The notes beneath the pieces are model-generated. The model worked only from the letters and a program-made list of their open reading frames with translations, was not told the DNA's origin and ran no database searches. The position numbers and the translations under genes were made by a program. From contig CBDEFR010000004.1 in the NCBI GenBank assembly GCA_965237505.1, positions 248,001 to 312,000 of the forward strand: a stretch of DNA of 64,000 bases, given 5' to 3'. This document shows, in pieces, positions 1 through 9,299 of this stretch. The DNA comes from NVTR01 sp965237505. Lineage in GTDB: Bacteria > Pseudomonadota > Alphaproteobacteria > Rhodobacterales > Rhodobacteraceae. How positions within the stretch are numbered: position 1 is the stretch's first letter; each line of letters starts with the position of its first letter.

Positions 1-1368
1 GCAATGGCGCGGGGACTTGGGCGGATGTAGAACATTCAGGTGCATCACGATGTCCTCGGGCCGTTCCGGCTCGCCACTGTTTTCCCGGTTGGTGAAGTAA
101 TCCAGCGAACGAACGGCGCCATCCACGGTGACGAGGGTCTCGATGCCGGTGACGCGCGCGAGCGTGTCGTACCAGGGATAACCCTCGAAACGCGGCTCAG
201 GGGCTAACAGCCGGAGCGTGCGTTCCGATCCGCCCTGGAGCCCGGTAAGGCCGAAGGCGTGATGGAGCGCCTGGGCCTCGGGCGGCTCGGGGTCGGCCTG
301 CATCACCAGCGCGTCGGAACCCACCGCCGTAAAGGTGGACCGCTCGTCCCAATAGTCCGTGTCGGCGATGGCGGGACACCAGGGACGCAGCTCGGCGGGC
401 GGCTCCGGCATTTCGATTCCCGCCTCTTTCGCCTTGTGCCAGTCGGTCCAGGCAACCCGCGGAGCCGGATCGGCCTGCGCCATGGCGCGGTAGACGGTAA
501 GCCGCGCGGCCTCGCGCATCTCCTCCAGAAACGGGGTCTCCACCGCTTCCTTTCTCGCGGGCAGGACCAGTTCCAGATCGGGGCAGGAGTCGATGTCGGC
601 CCGTGCCGACCAGACGCCACCTTCCACAGCGTCGATCTGGGGCAGGCGCACCGGCAGGGTCAGGCCATGAAAATTGACGTCGGGGACGCGGTAGCCCGCA
701 TGCCTGTCCTTGAAGACGCCGAACACGAGGCCCTTCCATGGTTCGGCATGGAGCGCGCCGTTGAGGAAGGCCCGGCGCTCGACGCTCTCGCCACCGATGG
801 TGACAGGCAGGGGATAATGCCGCGCGGCGGTCTCAAGGAACGCGCGGACGGAGTGGGGAGCCTCGGACGCTTCAAAGGTGACCGCGGTTCCATGGGGCCA
901 GGGGGCGCTGTCGTCCGGGACGACATGGGCCGCATCGCGGCCGAGGAAGTGAGCGGGCTCCAGCACCAGGCGGTAGCCGTGGCTTGGGTCCTGGCCGGGG
1001 AGGCGCCAGCGCAGGGTGCAGCCCCGGCGCGAGAGGGCGAGAAGCCCGAACCCGGCAGGATCTTCGGCCTCGGCGATGCCGGCCTTCCAGCTGCTCTCGC
1101 CGAAGGTCAGCAGGACGGCGGGATCGGCTATGCCCGCGCCATCGTCGGTGAGGGTAACGCGGGTGGTATCTCCGTCCTGCTCGATGGTTGCGGCAACGCG
1201 GTTGGCGCCGCCCCGGCGTGAATTTTGCAGCGTCTCGGTGAAAATATCGGCGAGGCCGGCCGAGAACAGCCGGGTCACCTTGTCGATGGCGCTGTCGCCC
1301 ACCCGGGCGTGGATCGTAGCGGAACCATTGCCGGGCTCGGCGATAACGGCATTCTGTGCGGTAGACAT
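1..1368 (-). CDS. GHKL-type ATP-binding protein, 3' end outside window
   Basis: The minus-strand frame is open from an ATG at 1368 to the window edge (456 codons, no stop). The start has a good ribosome site (AGGAG, 7 bases upstream). The N-terminal third looks like a histidine-kinase/HSP90-type ATPase fold: an N-box-like ETLQNSRRGGA at about residues 45-55, a DDGAGI motif at 75-80 and a glycine-rich GFGLL near 105. No kinase dimerisation domain, transmembrane segment or receiver domain is seen, so a stand-alone ATPase is more likely than a sensor kinase. Similar orphan GHKL proteins occur on plasmids and integrative elements of Alphaproteobacteria, but the role is unknown. An intrinsic terminator lies just upstream of the start. 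Confidence 0.8.
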   Translation of the reverse strand, partial: MSTAQNAVIAEPGNGSATIHARVGDSAIDKVTRLFSAGLADIFTETLQNSRRGGANRVAATIEQDGDTTRVTLTDDGAGIADPAVLLTFGESSWKAGIAEAEDPAGFGLLALSRRGCTLRWRLPGQDPSHGYRLVLEPAHFLGRDAAHVVPDDSAPWPHGTAVTFEASEAPHSVRAFLETAARHYPLPVTIGGESVERRAFLNGALHAEPWKGLVFGVFKDRHAGYRVPDVNFHGLTLPVRLPQIDAVEGGVWSARADIDSCPDLELVLPARKEAVETPFLEEMREAARLTVYRAMAQADPAPRVAWTDWHKAKEAGIEMPEPPAELRPWCPAIADTDYWDERSTFTAVGSDALVMQADPEPPEAQALHHAFGLTGLQGGSERTLRLLAPEPRFEGYPWYDTLARVTGIETLVTVDGAVRSLDYFTNRENSGEPERPEDIVMHLNVLHPPKSPRHC

Positions 1369-1399
1369 AGAGAATCTCCTGATTGTCGATGCGGGAATG

Positions 1400-1434
1400 A
1401 AAAAACGCCCCGCTGGGCGGTGCCAGCGAGGCGT
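1400..1434 (-). terminator. Intrinsic terminator/attenuator before the GHKL ATPase gene
   Basis: Read on the minus strand, ACGCCTCGCTGG pairs with CCAGCGGGGCGT (12 bp, one G-T pair, 6-base loop) and is followed by six T. It ends transcripts arriving from the phn side. If a promoter lies upstream of it, it could act as an attenuator for the ATPase gene, whose start is 32 bases downstream. Confidence 0.75.
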
Positions 1435-1451
1435 GTCGTGAGGAAAGAACG

Positions 1452-1700
1452 CGGTGGCGGGGACGGAGCTCACCGTCTACACCGCCGTCGAGGCCGAGGA
1501 TCTCAAGCGCTACGCCGAGACCTTCAGCCAGGATCACCCGGACATCACCATCAACTGGGTGCGTGACTCGACCGGCATCGTCACCGCCAAGCTGCTGGCG
1601 GAGAAGAACAACCCGCAGGCCGATGTGGCCTGGGGCGTGGCCGGCACTTCGCTGTTGCTGCTCAAGGCCGAGGGCATGCTGGAGCCCTACGCGCCGACGG
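1452..1700 (+). pseudogene. Fragment of a second phosphonate-type substrate-binding protein gene
   Basis: About 80 codons encode the mature N-terminal part of a binding protein (LTVYTAVEAEDL, then INWVRDSTGIVTAKLLAE, ending near EPYAP). They align with residues after the signal peptide of the intact binding protein at 4688-5746 (LTVYTALEAEEL, INWVRDSTGIITAKILAE, LLPYAP). The fragment has no signal peptide, start or ribosome site and ends abruptly. It is a diverged paralogue, not a copy, and lies in the opposite orientation to the phn operon. Its last bases supply the stop codon of the converging permease gene, so a rearrangement breakpoint lies near 1690. Confidence 0.75.
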
Positions 1701-3447
1701 TTTCGGCGACGGTTTCGCGCCGGCGCCAGGCTTGGCTGCGGCGCTGCACGCCGCGCGTCACCAGGCCGTGGAGAATGCGCACGCCGGCCGAGGTATAGAC
1801 GATCATCATCGCCATCGCCGCCGCCGCGGCGATATCGCCCTGATCGTCCATGTTCAAGACGGCGACCGCAGCGAGATGCGTCTCCGGCCCCCACAGGAAC
1901 ACGACCGCCGAGACCGTCGTCATGGCGTTGACGAACAGATAGATCGAGATGTCGAGGATCGCCGGCAGGCAAACCGGGAATGTGACCCGCGCGAAGGTCT
2001 TGTAGAACGGCACCTTGAGCGAGGCCGAGACCGCCTCGAACTCGGCATCCATCTGCTTGAGCGCGGTCATCGCCGTCAGATGCGGCACCGTGTAGTAGTG
2101 CACGATGGTGCAGATCACCAGGATGCCCATCGTCGCGTAGAGGAAGCTGAACGGGTTGGCGAGCTCGATGCCGGTCAGCGGGATGGTGAAGGTCGTCGGG
2201 TTGAAGAAAAAGATGTAGGCGAGACCGAGCACCATGCCGGGCACGGCGAGCGGGACGATGGCGATGAACTGCAGCACCGAGCGGAACCTGGTGTAGCGCC
2301 GCGACTTTTCGATGAAGTAGGCGCCCGTGAAGATGATCAAGGTGCCGAGCACCGCCACCCACACCGCCATGATGAGGCTGTTCTGGTAGGCCGCCCAGCC
2401 GCCGCCGTCCATCAGGTCGAACTGGTAGTTGGCGAGCGTGAGGCTGAGGTTGTAGGGCCAGAACGTGATGAACGACGCATAGGCCGACACCGCCAGGACG
2501 CCGATCAGGATGAACGTGATGACCAGGCAGTAGGCCAGCATGATGAGGTCGAAGCGCCGGTTCGGCTTGGGCTCGAGCGGCACCGACTGCGCCGAGATCT
2601 GCGCCACCTGGCGGCGCTGCACCAGGCGTTGGGCGATGAAGCTGAGGATGACCGGGAACAGCAGGACGACGCTGACCACGGCGCCCATCTGGAAGTTCCA
2701 CTGGCCGACCACCTGCTTGTAGATATCGACCGAGAGTACGTTGTACCAGCCGCCGATCACCTTGGGCGCGCCGAAGTCGGTGATCCCGTAAGTGAAGGCG
2801 ACGAAGCAGGCGCTCACCACGCCGTATTTGGCGCCTGGCAGGGTGACCGTGAAGAAGATGCGCAGCTTGCTCGTGCGCAGCGCGACCGCCACCTCGTAGA
2901 GCCGCGCGTCGGCGGTCGACAGCGCCGTTGTCAGGATCATCACGGTGTGCGGGAAGATCCAGAACGACAGCGCGGTGACGATGCCGATCGGCCCGTAGAT
3001 CGAGTAGCCGCCCAGCACCTCCTTGATCATGCCCTGGTTGCCGAATAGGTAAACCAGCGAGATCGCCGGCAGCAGCGACGGTGCCAGGATGGGGATCATC
3101 GCGACGCCGCGGAAGAACCCCTTGAACGGCATGCAGCTGCGGGTCAGCGCGTAAGCGTAGATGAAAGCGAGCGTGACGGTGATCACCATGGTCAACACGC
3201 CGATCGTGATGGTGTGCTGCGCCGAGGTCACCAGCGCCGGCGTGCCGAAGTATTCGACGTAGTTGGCGAATCCGACGAAGTGCCCGTCGGCGTCCTCGAA
3301 GCTCTTCGAAAGCATCGCGTAAAGCGGCAGGAACACCGCCCCGGCGAGCACGAGCGCCAGGACGACGAGGCCGGCGCCCTGGATCAGGTCGTCACGGCTG
3401 AGCCTGGGACGAAGCGGCGCGGCGCGGGCGACGGCGATCTCGGCCAC
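1687..3447 (-). CDS. 2-aminoethylphosphonate-type ABC transporter permease (fused double permease)
   Basis: Inner-membrane permease of about 586 residues with two binding-protein-dependent permease halves in one chain, as in the PhnU2-type permeases of putative 2-aminoethylphosphonate importers. Each half has several hydrophobic helices and an EAA-like cytoplasmic loop (YEVAVALRTSKLRIFF near the middle, FEAVSASLKVPFYKTF near the end). The start is GTG at 3447, preceded by AAGGAGG, 11 bases after the ATPase stop. The open frame extends further upstream, but only inside the ATPase gene in another frame. The stop (TAG, 1687-1689) lies inside the inverted binding-protein fragment, so the last few residues may not be native. 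It is the last gene of the phnS2-T2-U2-like operon. Confidence 0.85.
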   Translation of the reverse strand: MAEIAVARAAPLRPRLSRDDLIQGAGLVVLALVLAGAVFLPLYAMLSKSFEDADGHFVGFANYVEYFGTPALVTSAQHTITIGVLTMVITVTLAFIYAYALTRSCMPFKGFFRGVAMIPILAPSLLPAISLVYLFGNQGMIKEVLGGYSIYGPIGIVTALSFWIFPHTVMILTTALSTADARLYEVAVALRTSKLRIFFTVTLPGAKYGVVSACFVAFTYGITDFGAPKVIGGWYNVLSVDIYKQVVGQWNFQMGAVVSVVLLFPVILSFIAQRLVQRRQVAQISAQSVPLEPKPNRRFDLIMLAYCLVITFILIGVLAVSAYASFITFWPYNLSLTLANYQFDLMDGGGWAAYQNSLIMAVWVAVLGTLIIFTGAYFIEKSRRYTRFRSVLQFIAIVPLAVPGMVLGLAYIFFFNPTTFTIPLTGIELANPFSFLYATMGILVICTIVHYYTVPHLTAMTALKQMDAEFEAVSASLKVPFYKTFARVTFPVCLPAILDISIYLFVNAMTTVSAVVFLWGPETHLAAVAVLNMDDQGDIAAAAAMAMMIVYTSAGVRILHGLVTRGVQRRSQAWRRRETVAETVGA

Positions 3448-3458
3448 GGTTCGCCTCC

Positions 3459-4571
3459 TTATAGAGCGATGAACACGCGGATGCGGTCGTCGGGAAAGAC
3501 GACCGCGAGCGCCGCGCCTTCGCGGATGCCGAGCTCGCCGACGAGGTGGGGCGGAAAGTCGGCGATGATCGACTGGTCGTCGATCCCTTCGACCGCGAGC
3601 GTCGCCCGGTAGAAGGCGCCCAGGAACTCGAGCACATCGACGCGTACCGCCACCGCGTTGGGCACATCGCCCGCGGACCCGCGCACCGAGAGGTCCTCGG
3701 GCCGGACGCACACGGTGATCGCCGTGTCCTGCGCCAGCCCGTCGAGGCCGTTGCTGCACCGAAGCTCGATTCGCCCCACGCGCAGGCGATCGAGCGCGAG
3801 GACGACGCCGGGCAGGAAGTTCATCTTGCCGACGAAGTCGGCGACGAACTGGGTCGCCGGATTGCGGTAAATCTCGACCGGGGTGCCGACCTGGCCGATG
3901 ACGCCCTGGTCCATGACGACGATGCGGTCGGCCATGGTCAGCGCCTCCTCCTGGTCGTGGGTCACCATGATCGTGGTGACCTCGAGGCGGCGATGCAGCT
4001 CCTTGATCTCGTGCCGAAGATAGACGCGCACCTTGGCGTCGAGCGCGCTCAACGGCTCGTCGAGCAGCAAGAGACCCGGCCGCGCCGCGAGCGCCCGCGC
4101 CAGAGCGACGCGCTGCTGCTGACCACCCGAAAGCTGCGAAGGGTATTTCTCGTCCTGTCCGGTCAGCCCGACGAGCCCGAGCAGCTCTTCCACGCGCTTG
4201 GCGATTTCCTTCTTCTTCATGCGCCGGTTTTCGAGCCCGTACGCCAGGTTCTTGTAAACCGTGAGATTGGGGAACAAGGCATAGGACTGGAAGACGATGC
4301 CGAAGTCGCGCGCCGTCGGCGGCAAGGTCGAGATGTCTTCGCCGGCCTGGACGATGCGCCCCTGGGTCTGGATGTCGAGCCCGGCGATGCAGCGCAACAG
4401 CGTCGTCTTGCCGCAACCAGACGGGCCCAGAAAACAGACGAATTCGCGGTCGTAGACGTCGAGGCTCACGTCGTCGAGCGCGGTAAATGCGCCGAACATC
4501 TTCGTGAGATGCTCGATATTCAGGTACGGCCGGCTATCGTTGGTCGCCGTGTCTATCGTTTCCTGGGCCAT
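3459..4571 (-). CDS. 2-aminoethylphosphonate-type ABC transporter ATP-binding protein
   Basis: 370-residue cytoplasmic ATPase energising the importer. Walker A is GPSGCGKTT (about 51-59), the signature is LSGGQQQR, Walker B is LLLLDEP, the switch histidine is in MVTHDQEEA, and a C-terminal TOBE-like domain follows. It matches the PhnT2 type (putative 2-aminoethylphosphonate transporter ATPase), and the neighbouring permease and binding protein are of the same system. Iron(III)/spermidine-type ATPases are close relatives, so the substrate is inferred from the operon. The start ATG at 4571 has GGAG upstream. The binding-protein gene ends 116 bases earlier, with a hairpin between. Confidence 0.87.
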   Translation of the reverse strand: MAQETIDTATNDSRPYLNIEHLTKMFGAFTALDDVSLDVYDREFVCFLGPSGCGKTTLLRCIAGLDIQTQGRIVQAGEDISTLPPTARDFGIVFQSYALFPNLTVYKNLAYGLENRRMKKKEIAKRVEELLGLVGLTGQDEKYPSQLSGGQQQRVALARALAARPGLLLLDEPLSALDAKVRVYLRHEIKELHRRLEVTTIMVTHDQEEALTMADRIVVMDQGVIGQVGTPVEIYRNPATQFVADFVGKMNFLPGVVLALDRLRVGRIELRCSNGLDGLAQDTAITVCVRPEDLSVRGSAGDVPNAVAVRVDVLEFLGAFYRATLAVEGIDDQSIIADFPPHLVGELGIREGAALAVVFPDDRIRVFIAL

Positions 4572-4610
4572 CGCGCTCCGGCAATGCCGCCCTCAAACCA
4601 GAATAGGAGG

Positions 4611-4645
4611 CCCGGCCGCCCCGTCGGTCTCACAAAGCGGCCGGG
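4611..4645 (-). other. Hairpin between binding-protein and ATPase genes
   Basis: Perfect 9-bp inverted repeat (CCCGGCCGC / GCGGCCGGG, 17-base loop) with no T run. Such a stem can stabilise the 3' end of the abundant binding-protein mRNA or lower expression of the downstream transporter genes. Confidence 0.5.
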
Positions 4646-4687
4646 TCGCTCTCCGACCGGAGAACGGTATACGCTTCTACGACGCGC

Positions 4688-5746
4688 CTAGCCCTTCGGC
4701 TCGGACTTGACGTCGTAGCGCGTCTGCCACTCGCCGAGTATGCGCTTGCGGTTGCTCGCGGCCCAACCGAAATCGTTCTCGATCATCATGTCGAGCATGT
4801 TCTCGGGGAAGTGCTCGACCGGCTCGGCGATCTCGGGGATCGCCAGGAGCGGCAGGAAGTCGTTGTACACCTTCATCGCCGCCGGCGAGATGTGCCAATC
4901 CATCAGCGTTTTCGCCGCCTCGATCTTCTTCGAGGTCTTGAGGATGCCGCTCGCCTCGACCTCCCAGCCGACCCCTTCCTCGGGCAGGATGAGATTGAGC
5001 GGCGCGCCCTTCTTTATGAGCTTGGCGCCGCGGAAGGCGAAGGAGATGCCGATCGGGTACTCGCCCGCGGCGGCCAGCCGGCACGGCTTGGACCCCGAAT
5101 GGGTGTAGCGCGCCATGTTCTGGTGCAGTGCGTCCATGTACGTCCACGCCGCGTCCTCGCCCATCAGCTGCAGCCAGCTGGATACGGTGAGGAATCCGGT
5201 GCCTGACGAGTTCGGATTGGGCATGACCAGATGGTCTTTGTAAACCGGGTCAAGCAGGTCCTGCCACGAGACAGGCTTGGGCAGGTTGAACTTTTCCGCC
5301 TCGATGGTGTTGTAGCAGACCACCGCGGCATAGGCGTCGATCCCGACCCAGTGCGGCGGGTTCCTGGAATCGCGGAACTTGGAATCGAGCCTGTCGAGCC
5401 CCTTCGGCGCGTAGGGCAGCAACATGCCCTTCTCGTCGACCACTAGGAGGCTGGTCGCCGAGGTGCCCAAGAAGACGTCGGCCTGCGGGTTGCCGGCGTC
5501 GATCTCCGCCAGGATCTTGGCCGTGATGATGCCCGTCGAATCGCGCACCCAATTGATGTCGATATCCGGGTGCTCGGCGCGGAACGCCTTCCGCAAGGGC
5601 TCGAGCTCTTCGGCTTCGAGCGCCGTGTAGACGGTGAGCGTCGTATCGGCCACGGCCGCATTGCCGGCGAGGCCGACGGCGAACAGCCCGGCGGCGGCAA
5701 TGCCCCAGAAACGCTTGGCGAGTCGTCTACCGAATTCGTGTTTCAT
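4688..5746 (-). CDS. 2-aminoethylphosphonate-type ABC transporter substrate-binding protein
   Basis: 352-residue periplasmic binding protein. The chosen ATG at 5746 has GGGAG about 10 bases upstream and is followed by a typical signal peptide (charged start, hydrophobic core, cut after about AAVADT). An upstream in-frame ATG at 5842 would put 32 unrelated residues before the signal. The mature part (TLTVYTALEAEEL, WVRDSTGIITAKI, WVGIDAYAAVVCYNT) fits the PhnS2 family within the iron/phosphonate binding-protein fold. It is first gene of the operon. A possible -35 (TTGACC, complement of 5904-5909) lies upstream but no convincing -10 was found. The exact ligand (2-aminoethylphosphonate or another small phosphonate) is inferred from the family. 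Confidence 0.85.
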   Translation of the reverse strand: MKHEFGRRLAKRFWGIAAAGLFAVGLAGNAAVADTTLTVYTALEAEELEPLRKAFRAEHPDIDINWVRDSTGIITAKILAEIDAGNPQADVFLGTSATSLLVVDEKGMLLPYAPKGLDRLDSKFRDSRNPPHWVGIDAYAAVVCYNTIEAEKFNLPKPVSWQDLLDPVYKDHLVMPNPNSSGTGFLTVSSWLQLMGEDAAWTYMDALHQNMARYTHSGSKPCRLAAAGEYPIGISFAFRGAKLIKKGAPLNLILPEEGVGWEVEASGILKTSKKIEAAKTLMDWHISPAAMKVYNDFLPLLAIPEIAEPVEHFPENMLDMMIENDFGWAASNRKRILGEWQTRYDVKSEPKG

Positions 5747-6010
5747 GGCTATGTTTCTCCCTGTGATTAGCCCGGTGCGGGGCATGCCGACTTGCGCGCA
5801 TCTCGACTGCCATGACTTAGCAGAAATTCCCCAGATGACCACTTGTGCTCACCGGTAGCGCAGCAAATTTGCCGGTCGAATCCTAATGTGCTCATGACTG
5901 TTCGGTCAAGAATTTTTTTTGCCCGTTTGGCCCAAAAATCGCGAACAACAGGCCACTCAATGGTCGGGGCTCTCAGAGGTGGTCCTAGGAAATCGGACAG
6001 TCGGCTAAGG
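5747..6010. other. Upstream region of the phn operon
   Basis: About 260 bases without a convincing gene between the binding-protein start and the first IS3 element. It should carry the phn promoter. It has an A/T-rich patch (8 T near 5913) and no clear operator. The IS3 element may have removed an upstream regulator. Confidence 0.4.
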
Positions 6011-6041
6011 TGTATTCCCCCTGATGAGGGAGGGATACGAT

Positions 6042-6323
6042 ATGAGGACGCGACGTCGGTTCACGGCGGATTTCAAGGCGAAGGTGGCGCTTGAGGCGCT
6101 TCGGGGCGATCGGACGATCCAAGAGATCGCGGGTCGGCACAAGGTGCATCCGAACCAGGTGAGTGTCTGGAAGCGCCAGGCGGTGGATGGCTTGGACGCG
6201 GTGTTTTCCAATGGCGCGGAGAAGGCGAGCGCGGATCGGGAGGTCGAGATCCACGACCTGCACGCCAAGATCGGCCAGCTGACGGTGGAGCGGGATTTTT
6301 TGGCACGCGGGCTCAAACGATGA
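6042..6323 (+). CDS. IS3-family transposase OrfA
   Basis: 93-residue OrfA: a basic start, a helix-turn-helix (FTADFKAKVALEAL ... TIQEIAGRHKVHPNQVSVWK) and a C-terminal leucine-rich coiled coil. The ATG at 6042 has GGGAGGG upstream; an earlier in-frame ATG at 6024 lies on that ribosome site. It overlaps orfB by 4 bases (ATGA), the arrangement used by this IS3 branch. Confidence 0.8.
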   Translation: MRTRRRFTADFKAKVALEALRGDRTIQEIAGRHKVHPNQVSVWKRQAVDGLDAVFSNGAEKASADREVEIHDLHAKIGQLTVERDFLARGLKR

Positions 6324-7095
6324 GCCGGTCGGCGCGCCGGGCGATGGTCCGGCGCAACGATCCGGCGCTGAGTTTGAGCCGGCAATGCTCGATCCTGTCG
6401 ATCAGCCGTTCCTCGCTGTATTACAGATCCAAGGGCGAGAGCGCGGAGAGCCTGGCGCTGATGCGCCGGATCGACGAGCTCTATCTGAAGTACCCGTTTT
6501 ACGGCTCGCGTCAGATGGCCCGCCAGCTCGGCCGGCACCGGGTGCGGCGGCTGATGCGGCTGATGGGCTTGCAAGCGATCCATCAGCCGCCCCGGACCAG
6601 CGCGGCGCATCCCGAGCATCGGATTTATCCCTATCTTCCGCGGGATATGACGATCGATCGGCCGAACCAGGTCTGGTGCGCCGACATCACCTACATCCCG
6701 GTCCGTCACGGCTTCATGTATCTGGTGGCGATCATGGACTGGGCGACGCGCCATGTCCTGGCCTGGCGGCTGTCGAACACGCTGGACGCCGCCTTCTGCA
6801 CAGACGCGCTCGACGCGGCGTTGGCCAAGTACGGCAAGCCGGAGATCTTCAACACCGATCAGGCAGCCAGTTCACCGGCGACGCCTTCACCGGGCGATTA
6901 CGGGCGGCGGAGGTGAGGATCTCGATGGACGGCAGGGGGCGCTGGCTCGACAACGTCTTCATCGAGCGTCTCTGGCGCTCGCTGAAGTACGAAGCGGTCT
7001 ACCTGCGCGAACTCGCCGACGGCTTTGAGGCCGAGCGGGTGATCGATGAGTGGATGGCCTTCTACAACGCCGAGCGGCCGCATTCGGCGCTCGCC
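6320..7095 (+). pseudogene. IS3-family transposase OrfB, frameshifted and truncated
   Basis: Integrase-core transposase. DDE residues are seen in QVWCADITYI and, after the break, FIERLWRSLKYE. The reading frame breaks near 6861: the expected NTDQGSQFTG reads NTDQAASSPA, consistent with loss of one G. The second half continues in another frame to the IS21 junction at 7095, so the last residues are missing. Confidence 0.8.
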
Positions 7096-7223
7096 TGTCA
7101 ATGAGCATTTAAAACTGACCCGGTTTTGGCATTTAAAATTGACCCACCTATGATGTGCAAAGCCAATAGGCGAGATGCCCTCATATAGCGAGCTCGTCTA
7201 TTGGCTTTGCTTGCGCTTACGGC

Positions 7224-7955
7224 TTATTGAACGCGGCTGTTTTTGCTCTGTGAGAAACGGAACGAGTTGTTGCCGATCTCGATGATTGAACAATGGTGCG
7301 TAACCCTGTCCAGAAGTGCCGTTGTCATTTTGGCATCGCCAAAGACCGACACCCACTCCCCGAACTCCAGATTGGTTGTAATGATGACGCTGGTTTGTTC
7401 ATAAAGCTTGCTGATGAGATGGAACAGCAACGCCCCGCCAGATTTTGGGAACAGGATGTATCCCAATTCATCAATAATCACACAATCCATCTGGGTCAGC
7501 TGGCGAATGATTTTGCCAGCGTTTCCTTCCGCCTGTTCCCGGATCAGGGCGTTGATAAGATCAACAGCATTGTGGAAGCGTGCCTTCTTACCCTGATTGA
7601 TGAGCGCCGTGCCCAGAGCAATGGCGATGTGGGTTTTACCGGTTCCGGTGCCGCCGACAAGGATTAGATTGTGAGCATCAGTTGTAAACTGTCCGGTGCA
7701 GAGCTGCTCAATCTCCAGCTTCTTCACAGCGGATATACTATAATCAAACGTGGCAAAATCTTTGTGATGGGGGAACTTGGCAACACGCATCTGGTATTCG
7801 ATGGATCGGACACGCCGCTCGACTGTTTCCGCTTCTATCAGCTGTTTGAGCACGGTGGTCAGGTTTGGCGGAGTGCGGCTGGCCAGAAGATCATGGGCAC
7901 AGCTGGCCATTCCATGCAGTCGCAGGGCCTTGAGCCCTTCAATAAGAGCATTCAT
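7224..7955 (-). CDS. istB: IS21 helper ATPase IstB
   Basis: 243-residue AAA+ ATPase that assists the IstA transposase in target choice. Walker A is GGTGTGKTH, Walker B is CVIIDELGY, and ITTNLEFGEW with LLDRVTHHC are the usual sensor and C-terminal motifs. The length is normal. The start overlaps the istA stop by 4 bases. The gene looks intact, but its partner IstA is broken, so the element should not move on its own. Confidence 0.9.
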   Translation of the reverse strand: MNALIEGLKALRLHGMASCAHDLLASRTPPNLTTVLKQLIEAETVERRVRSIEYQMRVAKFPHHKDFATFDYSISAVKKLEIEQLCTGQFTTDAHNLILVGGTGTGKTHIAIALGTALINQGKKARFHNAVDLINALIREQAEGNAGKIIRQLTQMDCVIIDELGYILFPKSGGALLFHLISKLYEQTSVIITTNLEFGEWVSVFGDAKMTTALLDRVTHHCSIIEIGNNSFRFSQSKNSRVQ

Positions 7956-9056
7956 GCCATACTTCCTCGCGCCGCATACAACACCTCATATCGTTTGCAG
8001 TCAGCCTCTGGTGCCACCTGTAAGGACGGATAGAAATGGGCTTCAGGCAGCGGCTCTATAACGGGCTCGACCAGTTGATTAATCAGGTTGATTATAGCTG
8101 GAAGCCGAAGTGTATTTTGTTCAACAGCCATGTCACAGGCCATTCCGACAACATCAATTCCTTGTTCCTGAACCAGCATCAGAAGCTCGACAAAGTCACG
8201 ATCCCCTCCCTTGACCTTCATATAGATGGACTTGATCCGGTTCATGGATTGCGGCAATTGCCATTCCACAAACGGCGCACCATTGCGCAGTGCGCCGGGC
8301 TTGCGCAACAAGAGCGGCACATAGTGCCACGGCTCGAAGTAACTGATATTCTTTGTAAACCTGCGTTTGTGCTCGGCGATGATCTTTTGGTCGGCAACCA
8401 GAACAATCCGGCCTGCATAGGCGCGCAACGAGATATGGCGACCTGCATATTGGGCCGGAACGCTGTAACGATTGCTGTCATATTGAACAAGGCAAGTGGA
8501 ACGCACACGCACGGCCTTTTCAACATACCCGTCAAAACCAACTCCGAGCGGACGTAATTCAACCTGCTCGACTGCAAATACCGCATCAATTGTTTGATCT
8601 TTCTGATCAGGGTGAGGCCGGGAGCCCAGTTCATTGCAGCGTAAGGATAGCCAGGCATTCAGCGCATCCAGATCCTCAAAATCCAGCTTTGGGGTAAACA
8701 GCCATTGGCGGATATGCTGAACCTGGTTCTCGATCTGCCCTTTCTCCCAACCGGATGCGGGCGTGCAGGCTACCGGTTCCATGACATAATGGTTCATCAA
8801 TGCCAAAAACCGTGGATGGTATACTCGATCCTTTGAGCGTGACACATAGGTTACCATCGTTTTGGGATTACCAAATAATCACCCGACGCGGAACACCACC
8901 ATAAAATGCCAGTGCACGCACAAATGCATCCAGCACCATCTCTTGAGATTCACCCGGATAAGCCACAACGAAAGACTTGCGGCTATGACACAAGCGGAAA
9001 TGCGCAACCTTGATCCTCTGATCCATCCCGCCCAGAACAATGGTAAGCGTCCGGTG
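7952..9056 (-). pseudogene. IS21 transposase IstA, truncated and frameshifted
   Basis: About 300 C-terminal residues (7952-8857) are in one frame (HPRFLALMNHYVMEP ... GWEKGQIENQVQHIRQ). The preceding part (MDQRIKVAHFRLCHSRKSF ... FYGGVPRRVII) is in another frame up to 9056. The break falls at the expected VIYDNPKTM motif near 8870-8880. The N-terminal helix-turn-helix part is absent. Confidence 0.8.
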
Positions 9057-9299
9057 GTTACACTTCCGGGCTGTAATTCCACGGCATCAGCTCGTCTAGC
9101 CTGTTAATTTTATGGTCGGCGACACGCTCCAGAACCCAAGTGAGCCATGCCTGTGGATCAACGCCGTTGAGTTTGGCGGTTTCGATCAGAGTGAAGGCGA
9201 TGGCCATGGAGTTTCCACCACGTTGTGATCCGGCAAACATCCAGTTCTTGCGGCCTATGGCGACGGGCTTCATGGCGCGTTCGGCGGTGTTGTTATCGG

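Larger units (their letters stand above)
6011..7095 (+). mobile_element. IS3-family element, 3' truncated
   Basis: It begins at about TGTATTCCCC, carries orfA and a frameshifted orfB, and is cut at 7095 by the left end of an IS21 element before the end of orfB. Confidence 0.7.
7096..9056 (-). mobile_element. IS21-family element, istA side truncated
   Basis: The left end begins TGTCAATGAGC, followed by two copies of a GCATTTAAAA-type subterminal repeat typical of IS21 ends. istB and the 3' part of istA are present. The element stops at 9056 against an IS66 fragment, so the istA 5' end and the other terminus are missing. Confidence 0.75.

Noticed and set aside
259..1221. A 320-residue plus-strand frame
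   Set aside because: Low-information GC-rich sequence opposite the GHKL ATPase gene, which has recognisable motifs and a ribosome site.
1687..4416. A single 909-residue minus-strand frame
   Set aside because: Its first 323 codons lie out of frame inside the ABC ATPase gene and have no domain; the real permease starts at the GTG at 3447 with a strong ribosome site.
6005..6754. 249-residue minus-strand frame
   Set aside because: Opposite to the IS3 orfA/orfB genes and rich in Arg/His/Pro, typical of a shadow frame.
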